Assembly: GCA_022264855.1 (NCBI GenBank)
Contig: JABYQU010000014.1
Span: 640,911-704,910 of the forward strand
Direction: 5' to 3'
Length of the DNA stretch: 64,000 nt
DNA from: Lenzites betulinus
Lineage: Eukaryota > Basidiomycota > Agaricomycetes > Polyporales > Polyporaceae
The notes under the pieces were generated by a model. It worked only from the letters and a program-made list of their open reading frames with translations, was not told the origin of the DNA and searched no databases. Positions 54,026 to 64,000 of the stretch are shown here, piece after piece (the stretch's first letter is position 1; every line of letters starts with the position of its first letter). The position numbers and the translations under genes are program-made.

Positions 54026-55894
54026 CTAGAGGCTTGACTTCAAGGGCTCCGAGTTTCCGCCAAGCCCTCGAACTCGATCCAAAGCCGCCTGACAATCCGG
54101 CATCACCGTAGTGCCACGCCGCCATGCTTTCAGGTCCTCTATAACGACTGAGATCCTGTCAAGGTACTCTTTCGTGATCCCCTTTCCCGCAGCGCTCATC
54201 TCTGGGGTAACCTCGCTTAGCTCGGGGTCCATGAAGGAATGCAGATGGCCACTTTGCAGGGAGAGCGCGGCGACCATTTGTGCAACCGGTCGTCTGTAAT
54301 GGTCGTATATCTTGAGGACGGCGGGTATGTTGTCTTTCTTGACGTTCGGCTGGCCAAGGAGCATCCCGAGCATCAAACAGTCCTGTTCGGCAGGCGTAAG
54401 TAAGGACACTAAGCTTCGTAACGCGAGTCATGGTACGACTAACCTCAAACCCCTGCCCTGCACCCGCCCCTTGGTGAGGGGTCATGCTATGCGCCTTTCG
54501 TAGAGTTTGAGCTTGTGCATCAATCCCATAGCTACATTAACGGGTACGCACCGCATCACCAAGCAAAGCGACCCATCCATCGACGAACGTGGGAAGGTTA
54601 TTCACCATATTGACGGCCCATTTACTCCAGCTCTTCATGTTCTGGATAGTCACACATTAAAGGAGTACGGCATGGAGATGTTAAGTGCCTGCATACCTGC
54701 ATGATGTCTTCGACTTCAGGATCCCACCCAACAAATGACTGCACAACCTCCTCTCGGGGAGCCTCCGCTGTCCAAGGCCCCTCGTAAATAGTGCCCACCA
54801 GTTCCGGGCGGTGGACAACGGCGGCCACATTGAGAATACGACCCTGGGAGATGGGGTATGCAATAAGGTGCTGCGCATGTCATGGTTGATATTAGCTGCG
54901 ACACCGCTACTGCGAAGGAGAGATCGTCACGTACGTGGTTTTTGCCGCCATACTAAAGCACATATCAGTCCTCAGACCTTAGGTTCGGACGACACCAACA
55001 TTGTCGAACACTCACGATCATCAAGTGCGACATGTTCAGCGGACGTGGTTTGCCTTCAGCAATGGGCTCTCGCTCGATGAGACCTCGATACACGAATTGA
55101 CCCGCAGAGACTGCACGGATGCAAGACCTGAGCTTCTGCGCCTCTTCGTCGTGCCCCGCCTCCGTCGCAGCGTCCGCAAGCTTCGTATACATCGCCCCAC
55201 GAACGCCGGACTTGATGCCGTCCGCCCCCACGAGGACGTCGCACTGCACAGTGCTTCCATCTTTGAAGTGGACCTCGGTTTGACCATTGGGGCCTTGGTG
55301 CTGCGTGTAAGACGTGAAGCGCTTTCCGAGGTGGATGCGCTCGGGACGGCGGAGGTGGTCGAGGAAGAGCTTTTGCAGCTCGGCCCGGTGGAACGTCATC
55401 TGCGGCTCTGCAAAAAAGCGTCGCTGTGAACTGGGGTTATCCACACACTCGCAGTTTACGACCCACCATCGAGGCTGGAGTGATTGAATGTGAACGCGTC
55501 TCGCTGATCCGACTTGCGGTAAACCAGGGTGACACCTAGACGTTTCAACATCAACTTTGTGCCGCAGTCGGTCAAGTACAAGTGGATACGACATACGTTG
55601 CGAGTCAATGGTGCCCGAGATCTTGAGGAGCGCTTCCTCGAGCCCAAGCTCGCGGAGAACGAACAGCGTCCGCGGTTGTAAACCGATCCCGGCACCCGCA
55701 GTCGTCAGCTCCGCAGCAGCCTCATAGATCTGGTAGTCGACGTCCGGCGCATACTTCTCGAGTGCAAGGGCGAAGACGAGGCCACACAAACCTGCCCCTC
55801 TAGAGAAGAGATTACATGTCAGCATTTTATTGTGCGATATGCCCGGCAGAAACACCGGCTACACGTACACGATAGCAACAGTGAGCTTCGACAT
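54026..55894 (-). CDS. FAD-dependent monooxygenase, salicylate-hydroxylase-like
   Basis: Flavoprotein hydroxylase of the p-hydroxybenzoate hydroxylase fold, using NAD(P)H and O2 on an aromatic substrate. Start MSKLTVAIV at 55894, spliced to GAGLCGLVFALALEKYAPDV (Rossmann GxGxxG, first exon ends inside the Val codon). Then YQIYEAAAELTTAGAGIGLQ, FHRAELQKLFLDHL, VQCDVLVGADGIKSGVRGAM (DG motif binding FAD and NAD(P)H), FVYRGLIEREPI, a strand before GRILNVAAVVHRPELVGT, and WVALLGDA followed by AHSMTPHQGAGAGQGFE (the GDAAH...P..GQG signature). The end is DCLMLGMLLGQPNVKKDNIP to EPLKSSL. At least eight introns. Such enzymes occur in aromatic degradation and secondary metabolism; no neighbouring pathway genes point to one. 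Confidence 0.85.
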
Positions 55895-56975
55895 AATCAA
55901 GGTAAGGTGTTGAGAGAGAAAGGAAGCACACAGAGCTACGTATACTCACTGGGAGGAGGTTCTTTTATATGACGCCGTTGGTTCTAGGTTCGCCTATATC
56001 GGCCTACCGGACTCACGACGGCCACGCACAGGAACTTACCGGGGGATTCATTTGGCAACTGCCGGAAGATTGGCGAGGCTCCTTTGCGGAGATACGTGAC
56101 CATATCCTGACGAGGATTTCCAAGCACTGACGGGAGGAAGCATGGCAGCGGCGCGCATGACTGCTGTGCATCCCACGGGCGCGATGCAGTCGGGTGAAGG
56201 TGTTCAGCCTGCGTCATCATGATAACCAGCTCACCGAAGAGCTGAAGATTTAGAGTGAGCACAGCTTGTGGTACCCTTTGGATTGTGTAGGTGAATAGAC
56301 ATGGGCAGGCTTGAATTGTGTGTGCAGGGGACTCAGCTAGCATATATGGCTCGTCGGTGTGATGAGACTCTGTAGCCTGCCAGCAAAGAAGCTTCGCTAA
56401 TATTAGCTCCACACACGAGCGAATTATCGTCATATTATGGCACCTACCACAGTACTTGCATTCTCATTGCGAACTGGATCGAATAGAACGTCCGAGTCGG
56501 ATGCACTCGCAGCTGGCCGTCACGTGTCATCCCGGAACCCGTCGGCATGCCCCACTGGAAGCCGTAGTAACGCGTACTCATATGCTGCACTAGAAGCTCG
56601 ATTCCTTACCAACAACGCCAAGTATCCGATTCAGTACTGTTGATAGTCAACCTGATGCTTCGGCGCCCTGGAGGCTGGCAGAATGGAAGTCGTGTGAGAT
56701 GGCATAGCCCTAGATGGAGCAAAAGACGGATCTCCGCTACCACATTCGCTATCAGTGTCACGGTCCGGCGGAGGAGTCACTCCTAGCCACTCACCACTAA
56801 CCCACTTCAGTCTCCGACGCCGAAACACTCACGGGGACGTACGAAACGCGGGAGAAACGAGAGCAGTGCGATTACGAGCGTAACGTGCAAAGTCCATATC
56901 ATCACAACGGCAAGTCCAGGAGCACCATCTCACTAAGCCCGGAATCGGGGAAACACACTCCAGGAACACAACACA
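55895..56975. other. Intergenic, with dispersed repeat copy 2
   Basis: Upstream of the monooxygenase and 3' flank of the peptidase. Only the repeat at 56829 was recognised. Confidence 0.5.
56829..56865 (+). repeat. Dispersed repeat, copy 2
   Basis: Begins TCACGGGGACGTACGAAACG and matches 37347-37383 with one substitution; it sits about 110 bp beyond the stop codon of the peptidase gene. Confidence 0.6.
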
Positions 56976-59900
56976 TCAGAGGCGTCCCGAGGCGGCTGCA
57001 GTCTTCGCCTTCAGGCCGAGCGACTGCGAGATGAACCCGTACTTGTCTGCGTACTCGCGGATGCTGACATCGGCCAGTCAGCACAAGCTCATCCGTGACT
57101 GCAGCCGGACAGAGCAGGGAAGTGGTCAGTACGTACCGCATCTCGGTTGACTTGCCCGCGCCGTGGCCGGCCTTCTTATCGACGCGTAGCAGGAGCGGGT
57201 GCGAGTTGTCTGGATGCAGGTGCTGTAGTGTCGCGGCGTGCTTAAAGGAGTGCAGAGGCACTACACGGTCGTCGTCTGCCGCACGCCATCGCGCATGAGC
57301 TTCGTCCATGGGCGTGTGAAAGGGGATGCTTACGATCTGCGGTGGTGAGCATGGTTGGCGGCAGCTTCTTGTCCGTGGGGACATTGTGCACGGGGGAGAT
57401 GGGGTAGATGAAGTCAAAGTCATGCGGGTCGTGCGGGTCACCGTAGTCGGATGTCCATGCGCGACCTGTAGACGTGCAGAATAAGAAAAAAGCGTTCACT
57501 AAACGATGCACTGGGAATGCTTACCTATTGTGAAGTCAGCGAACTAACGAATGGAGGGTCAGTAACTCATCTAGGGCTTGGAAAGTTGTGTCCTATTCAC
57601 CTTGAGAAGATCAAGGACGCCGACGTCAGCGACAGCCGCACCCAGCAACCCCTCGGGGGCCCGGTTTACGCAAGCCGCCACGAGCAGACCTGCACATAAT
57701 GTCCAAAAACACCACGGTCAGTTTATGCCCAGGCGCGCACACGACGAAGTGCCGACCTCCGTTCGAGCCCCCGTTGATGGCCACCTTGCCTGGCGCCGCG
57801 TACTTGTTGTTGACAAGGAATTGCCTACACCGACCCACATGAGCACATAAACGTCATCCGGCGCACCGGACATGATGTGTACGTACGTCGCCGCGATGAA
57901 GTCGTCGAAACAGTTAACCTGGGTGCCCGCGTTAGCAAGCGCCGCGCGGAGCCGAGCACGACCCCGCCGGGATGCCCGACTTGCTCTCTATACACGTTAA
58001 TGCACACACCTTGCGTTCGCGGGTACCCGCCAGGTGCCACTCTTCGCCAAACTCGCCGCCGCCGCGGATGTTGGGAACAGCGAGTACCGCGCCGTACTTT
58101 TGCATCCAGGTGAGGATCGCGGGGCTGAAGAACGGGTTGATGGAGATCGTGAAACCGCCATACCCTGCGTGTGTCGGCGTCAGCGAGCGTAACCGGGGGA
58201 ATGCATCGCACTTGCCATATTGGAGTGCAGGCGCGGTGCCGTCAAACTGGGTGTCTTTGTGCCGGACAATGAACATGGGCACACGAGTGCCGTCTTTGCT
58301 CTTGTACCAAACCTAGTCGACTGTTACCTCCCTGGCATAAATGACAGACACGACACCGCTCGCGTACCTGTTCAGCGGAGAAGTCCTTCGGGTCGAGGCC
58401 GCTGACGAGGGTGGTCCTGTAGATGCTCCATCGCTGGGTTTCGTCCTTCTCGTCAAAGTTGTACCGCGCGACGATGCCAGGGTTGGTGAACCCCGTAAGG
58501 GTCGAGAAGAAGAACGGCTGGCTGCGGCGGCCATTCACAGACGCCGCGCCTACGAAATCGGGTGCGAGCCGGGTGAGCTGCTTGCCGGTGGAGAGCTGGT
58601 ACAGGTATATCTCGTCGATGACCTGGTGAAAATGCACACGTGAGTGAGGAGGCCGTCGTATAGAATAACGGGTACTCGCGTTACGTTTGAAGATGACGGC
58701 AGCATAGTCGCCGTTGATAGGACAGACGTCCTGCAGATGCGCGTTCTTATCTTCGGGAATGAGGTCTGTGAACACGCGTTTCTCTGCTGGCTCGGCAATG
58801 TCGACGGTGACGAGCTTGTACATCGGAGCATCCTTGTTCGTCAGGAAGTAGAACTTCGTGCCGTCATTCGCAACGCTGTGTGTTGGTCAGCTCAATTGAC
58901 TAAACAACCCGCATATATGAGGAGGGACGCTCACTATTGATAGTTTGCTTCAAACTCGTTGATCAGCTTGTCCCATTGCATATTTTGACCGATTGACTCC
59001 TTGTGCAAGTCTGCAATCCATGTAAGGGTTTTCTGTGCACGTAAAAGAAAGTGAGCCTCGCATGCAGGTGTGAAACCTTCCGGGATGGTGTACACGCACC
59101 CGCGAGGTGTCCCGTGTGACTGAAAGCAAAAGGTAGCGGCCGTCGAGCTCGGTGAGCTCGGTTCCCCACATCCATACAGGATTAGACTCGTCCTTGTACA
59201 CGAGAACGTCCTCGGCTATTATTTGAGGTAATCGGAGCTCATCAATACGGCAGGCCTCAGATTGAGCGAGATGCTGGTACGTACTTTGCTGCGTGCCGAG
59301 CCTATGGTAGTAAAGCATCGCGTTTTTGTCGCTTTGTGTTTCAGTACCTGCCAGATCATCCCCTGCCGAGCCATGCGACTCCCGGGTCGCGAATCGCTGG
59401 AAGAAATCGAGACGTAACGCATAGCATGACGTTCAGACACCGTCATCTAGCAACGAAACGGATGACGCTCACCTGATAGAAGAATCCCTTCGAGTCGTGT
59501 GTCCAAGAGATACTGGAGAACTTGACGAAGCGGATCTCTTCTGGAAGCCGGCCATCGTCGTGAGATGGTTTGCTGCCGTCCACAGACGCTAGAGGTGCGG
59601 ACGTGGGCCGGACATAGATCGTGAAGAAATCACTGCCCTACAGGATCCGGGTCAGTGAACATGCACCGGAGCTATTTTGGTGCGCTGTGCTCACCGAGCG
59701 GGAGATACCGTAAGCAAAGTGCTTGCCGGAGCGGGCAAAGGCAGTTGCGACCAGCGCTGCGGTCCCATCGGAGGAAAGCAAGTTCGGCTGCAGACTATGG
59801 TCAGAATCGTGGTCACGTGATGGCGATAGCCAACCCACGTCGAAGAACACCTCGCCTTCAAGGTCGTTCCCCTTGGAGAAGTCGGGGAGCTTGTTGTCCT

Positions 59901-60476
59901 TGGAGCGGTAGAGCACTGAAGTAGGGAGGCAGTGAGCGACGTAGCATACATATGACACGTGCATTGGCGAGCCTACCTGACTGGGCTTGGAGGCCGCTGT
60001 TGTAGTACCAGTACCAGTGGCCATCGTCTTTGAGCGCAGGTGCTGAGAACTGCAGGGGGCCACGGTGAGAAACTGGGAACGCGTGAAAACGCGTGAAAGA
60101 CGCGTCATACTTTTGCATAGTCCATGTTCGTCCTGATTTGGTCCTCGAGATCCTGGCGTTCGGGATTCTGGTCGAGGTATTCGCGTGTGAACTGTTCTTG
60201 TGCGGTCGTCCATTGTTCGGTCTCGTCCGTGTTGCGTTCGAGCCAGTCGTAGGGATCGGGTACGCGCACCTCGCCCTTGACCTCGCTCTTGTAGACATCG
60301 ACGTGGTCGGAGCGGCGGGCGTGGGGGTACCGACTGGGCACCCAGCGAGTGGGGGAGGCAGGCATGTTGGGCGGTCTGGAGGTGGAGGCTAGGCGGGTCG
60401 AGAGGCGGAGGGGAGGTCTTATATGCGCGTGTGGAGCGCGGAGAGACGCTGCGAGGGCGGAGAAGAGGGAGCGCAT
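56976..60476 (-). CDS. Prolyl oligopeptidase (S9A serine peptidase)
   Basis: Cuts short peptides after proline. Fungal members include a housekeeping form and a form used in cyclic-peptide maturation; no precursor-peptide genes are visible here, so the housekeeping role is more likely. Many small exons. N-terminal blocks: [60 protein letters not shown]. Propeller blocks include [53 protein letters not shown] and [20 protein letters not shown]. The catalytic domain has [68 protein letters not shown] (nucleophile Ser), [20 protein letters not shown] (Asp) and [14 protein letters not shown] (His). The end is [20 protein letters not shown]. The full triad is present. The Met at 60476 adds 37 Arg/Ser/Leu-rich residues before the family-typical start at 60365. 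Confidence 0.92.
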
Positions 60477-61979
60477 GTGCTTTATAGGTGTTGTGGGGGA
60501 TCGGAGGGGATCTCAGGCTATATCGATTACTCCCCAGACAAGGGAACACGATCTCTGGGCCAGGAACATGTCAGCGTGGCGGACAGCGAGAACGAGAGTT
60601 CCTGCGCTCAATTTACATGTTTATCAGGCTCGGCACTCGAACAGGCGCAGACCGCAATGTGCCATCGATGGAAATCGCTCGTCCGGATATCTGCAACGCC
60701 GCAAGAGCGTCACCGGGCTGCAGCTGGGTGTCACCGGGTTGGAGGGCTGTCGGTGTGCAATTCAGACCGTCAACGTGAGACTGGGAGGATCCAGATTTTC
60801 TCCGGCGAGCACGTCGGCGTCCGAGTTCTCCAACGGCGGTACGGCGCCCAGCACACTCACGCACTCGGCGGGCGCGGACGCGCGCAGATTCCGCGTCTAT
60901 CTTATCTTTCCCGCCCCCCATCGCGAGATACCTCCACTTCATGAGCTTGCGGAACGTGAACTTGAAGCAGCTTCGTTTCAACTAAGGGTCACGGTCGCCC
61001 AGGCGTCGGCGTCGGCCCAGCGGAAACACGCCGCAACACCATACGGCCGAACCATAACTGAGACGGAACACATGCGGGAATAGTGGTTTAATATTGGGAC
61101 AGGTCTGTGTGGCGCCACACACAAGGCAATGGTATCTTATCTTATAATATATAGAAGCCCGGTCCCCGATTAGGAAAGTGCCATTGCCTTCTACGGAAGG
61201 CGCTCTTTTCTGTTGCAAAACCACCACTCGCGGTCGCCATGTTCGACCATCCTCGACCCCGTTGCAATTTTTTCAGTGCTAGAAACAGGCTTCTGGACTC
61301 CTGAAGCCGGGGGTTCGGCAGTTACATAGTAAATTCCACAGCAGACCGGTGCAGCCATTAGGCGCTCGACAGTTGTGCCCGCACACTAGGCTAACTAAGA
61401 TTCCTCGCGGCATTACCGGGTCAACATGGGGAGTAAGATGAGTGTTCTCGGGTGAATGGTACATATATATGTAAATGTATCTCAACGCAAACATGGGTGG
61501 TGAGTGTTTGCCAGTTTACATATACATGCAATGCCCTACTTTTGGTAGTCTCATACCAAGACCCGTCCGCGTTCCGCGTGGACTTCACGTGCGAGGGGTT
61601 TGGAACGAACCTACTACTTTTGGAACGATTTACTCTCAGATACAGATACAGATATGGTATGCAATACTGCTATGGTACTTGAACTGTGTGCTCATTATAA
61701 TCTCTATAGGCCGGGAGCAAGGAAGCGAGGTTGAACGCTGCGCGTTGGCCATTTGTTGCTGGTTGACCGTTGTATGCTACTGCAGGGCTAGCGCCCATAC
61801 TCAATGTCAATGAGCGCGCGGTCACCGCCCACTATTGAGCATTCTCGACAATTCTCCCATGTGCGGTGTAGCCCAGTAGCCGTAACAAAAAACATCATCA
61901 GTGGTGGAACCTGGCGTGATATCTAGAACAGTGCTGAGCTATCGATTTTTCTAGATACATCAATAGCGCCGGCCCAGGG
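60477..61979. other. Gene-poor stretch upstream of the peptidase gene
   Basis: 1.5 kb without a supported gene. The proximal part must hold the peptidase promoter. The rest shows only random short frames. Confidence 0.55.
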
Positions 61980-61988
61980 TGTATATAA
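61980..61988 (+). promoter_or_regulatory. TATA-like box before a decayed coding fragment
   Basis: GTATATAAAG lies about 55-75 bp upstream of the fragment beginning near 62040 and of an ATG at 62054. Confidence 0.4.
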
Positions 61989-62036
61989 AGTCAGCGGTAG
62001 CAATTGCCACTGACAGACTGGAGGACCTTGGTCCTG

Positions 62037-62540
62037 AACCACCATCACCATTGATGGGCGCTTCAGCGGCTCGCCCCTCCAAGCGGGGCCCAAGGTGCAG
62101 CTCTCATTTGAGAGCTGTAAAGAAGTCGACCTCCACCTGTCCTTCAGGTGGGGGATAGATCTGTTTACATGAACGGATCCTAGAACCCTGGAGATACTCC
62201 TGGTCTGAAGGCATCAGCCCCGAAGTGCGACCACGGTGTGACGTGGCGCAGCAACTGAGCGAAGTACCCAGCCCGGCCTGTAGCCCGCTCTGTGCTCTGC
62301 ACGACGTCAATGTCTGCGCCACCCTGGGCCGCGACGTGCGGAATGCATGAATACGCCACTGGACTGCAGTACGAGCGCAACGCGCTGCCATCCCCGAGGA
62401 AACGCGACGACCTGCCCCGGCAGGCCGAGCTGCCCGGCTGGAAGCCCAGCCGCGCGCCTACCCCCCGGCAAACCCCGAAGGCCCTCGGCCCCAAGCTAGG
62501 CGCCCCGCCGTCTACTGGTATGTTTTGAAGGGCAGAACGG
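62037..62540 (+). pseudogene. Possible decayed coding sequence, family unknown
   Basis: Behind a TATA-like box, one frame reads TTITIDGRFSGSPLQAGPKV and QLSFESCKEVDLHLSFRW before a stop near 62170. A second frame then reads SEGISPEVRPRCDVAQQLSE and CALHDVNVCATLGRDVRNA, a TGA, and on to RRPAVYWYVLKGRTA with a stop near 62540. The frame breaks and the lack of an in-frame ATG suggest a pseudogene, but unseen introns could also explain it. I do not recognise the family. Confidence 0.3.
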
Positions 62541-62881
62541 CATAATGCACGTATCCCTCCAATGCACGCTGCACCTGCTTAAGAGCACCCGCATGCAGGT
62601 CTCCTCACTCCTGTAAACTGCACCCCAGACTGAATGAACGCAGCGCCTGACGCTGCGCGTCTGCACTCCTCCTGAAATGGTCTAAGCTCTTCGCTTATAG
62701 TATGGAATCCTGATACACGGCCCTCTCCTCACTACCAGCTCCAGCCCAACAGGATGCACCCGAACTCGCGTACTTAGCGCGCCGGCAAACTCGCTAAAGT
62801 ACACAGGCGGACACCCAACAAACGTAATCCCCCACTCTCTTTAAAAACCCCACCCTAGGACAGGAACAGCCAGCTGAAACC

Positions 62882-63572
62882 ATGCCCCCGCCCACCAACT
62901 ACCTCCCGCTCTTCGTGGACGATTTCTACGATGACCCGCCCCCCGCCAACGCACGGGAGCAACCTTCAACCTCCTTCTCTGCCCCACAACTCCTCTGAAC
63001 CTGGGCGTCCCTGTCCACCTCCACCTTGTCCTATCGCAACGATCCCCCATCCGATTCCTTGACCCAACCCACTCCGCGCTCCTGGACGCAGTTCCCCTGG
63101 GAGTAAGAGGCAAAATCGCAGCGGTTTTCTCGCGAAACGAGGAGGTTGTAGTGTTTGAAGTGGAGATCTGGGGAAACGAAACTCAAATCCAGCACGCCTA
63201 CCTGCGAGTCCCGTGCCACCCGGGCGCTTCTGTGGACATCGGCCTATGGCGCCGATGGACGGCGCCGACGCCGATGCCGTCCCCAACCCAAATCCCCATA
63301 GAACTCGAAGTGAGCGCTCTCCCCCCCGATGCAGCCCTTACTGACGACATTGAAAGCCGCCGCGGTCGCGAGAGGCGCCCATGTGTCAAGCGCTGGGAGC
63401 ACGCACCACCGGCACCGGTCTGGACGATGACCCGATGAAGCCGGAGATTGAAGAGAGGTGGGAAAGCAGCTACCAAATATGGATCTCGGAGGATGCCGAT
63501 GCTGTGGTAGCTGGTGGTTCGTTTGACCAAGCTCTGATGCTCCTTCCCCCGCTCTACCCGCCCCCTCTGTAA
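62882..63572 (+). CDS. Orphan protein gene with one intron and an apparent frameshift
   Basis: No family recognised. The ATG at 62882, 40 bp after a TTTAAAAA box, gives MPPPTNYLPLFVDDFYDDPP. Near the C-rich run at 62935-62947 the coding pattern moves to another frame: GATFNLLLCPTTPLNLGVPV, HLHLVLSQRSPIRFLDPTHS, ALLDAVPLGVRGKIAAVFSR, NEEVVVFEVEIWGNE and VDIGLWRRWTAPTPMPSP. A good 47-nt intron (63310-63356, GTGAGC...CTGAC...AAG) then leads to PPRSREAPMCQALGARTTGT, KPEIEERWESSYQIWISEDA and the end LMLLPPLYPPPL. No GT is placed to make the first shift an intron, so a one-base change in the C run (real or an assembly error) is the simplest reading. The strand-rich middle may be a beta-sandwich. 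Confidence 0.45.
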
Positions 63573-64000
63573 CTACAACCTCAATGTCCTCCACTGGTGT
63601 GCTCGACGTCCCAGCCCACCCCCGCGCCTCTGTGGCGGACTGAATAGTAAGCCTACAACCGAACACGCCGTGTGATCGCCCTGCTAAGGTGCGCGGAGGG
63701 CAACCCGCCCGAGCCCTGAGACAATTGCAGAACGACTGCGGGACGACGACCCTCGCATCGATGCGGTCTGCGAGCGACAACGATGCCCGCCATCGCAAGA
63801 ACGCACCCGAGACACACGCCCAACGGCCCCCGCACACAATTTGCATACGATGGATCGCCCTGGTTACAAGCTGACAAGGCTGGCGGAGGCGACGCTGGAC
63901 GATGAGTAACAGACCGGGACAGGACGGCAGTGAGCTGCCGGTGAGCATTTCCACTGCGTCCCTGCGACTAACCCCGTCCACGACTGCTGGCAAGGCACGA
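63573..64000. other. Right edge, no gene seen
   Basis: A minus-strand frame of 249 codons (63244-63993) runs through here but is antisense to the orphan gene and has no recognisable motif. Confidence 0.5.

Noticed and set aside
63244..63993. 249-codon minus-strand frame
   Set aside because: Overlaps the plus-strand orphan gene, which has a clear splice site and coding character; no family motif.
1..64000. Toxin precursor-peptide genes near the prolyl oligopeptidase, CRISPR arrays, tRNA/rRNA genes, LTR retrotransposon proteins
   Set aside because: Looked for by eye on both strands and not seen. A tRNA with an intron or a heavily decayed element could have been missed.

Overview
The window is nuclear DNA of a filamentous basidiomycete, most likely an Agaricomycete. 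Nearly all genes are broken by many short introns (about 45-100 nt, GT...AG, CTRAY-like branch points), base composition is GC-rich, genes are packed on both strands, and the proteins are fungal (Pho85-type cyclins, fungal aldo/keto reductases, Swd1, glucosidase II beta, a POP of mushroom type). No bacterial operon, CRISPR array, rRNA or tRNA gene was seen. Gene models below were spliced by eye; outer ends are firmer than some inner junctions.

Layout. 1-7.1 kb: two paralogous aldo/keto reductases (the first cut by the left edge) flank a head-to-head pair, ribosomal protein eL18 and a Tra2-like SR splicing factor. 7.5-11.2 kb: TTI2-like and SWD1 (COMPASS) diverge from a 226-bp promoter. 11.7-15.1 kb: a PHO80-like cyclin and a disordered protein whose 5' half lies in a CpG-depleted, AT-rich island (about 14.64-15.89 kb). 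15.9-22.3 kb: glucosidase II beta, ribosomal protein uL2 and an FGGY D-ribulokinase. 22.7-25.7 kb: a second cyclin with hairpin-bearing introns, then ribosomal protein eS25. 27.5-30.8 kb: a large Q/G/M-rich protein with an SS18/SSXT-like domain (probable SWI/SNF subunit).

31.7-39.6 kb is a direct segmental duplication. Copy A carries an intact SH3-domain gene. Copy B carries its pseudogene (two nonsense changes, a frameshift, loss of most of one exon). Between them lies an orphan coiled-coil gene with an in-frame heptad minisatellite and an apparent frameshift. 40-44.6 kb: a third cyclin (PCL1-like) and a YEA4/SLC35B4-type nucleotide-sugar transporter. 45.7-53.6 kb: nuclear cap-binding CBP80, then two intronless mitochondrial gene-expression genes (PPR protein and IF-3-like). 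54-60.5 kb: an FAD monooxygenase and a prolyl oligopeptidase. 60.5-64 kb is gene-poor, with decayed coding fragments and one frameshifted orphan gene.

There is no single pathway cluster. Most genes are housekeeping (translation, splicing, cap binding, chromatin, PIKK maturation, ER glycoprotein quality control). The variable parts are the duplicated SH3 block with its captive orphan gene, the CpG-depleted island and the right edge. No clearly new biological system was found; the best leads are those three regions, the hairpin introns and the SS18-like protein.
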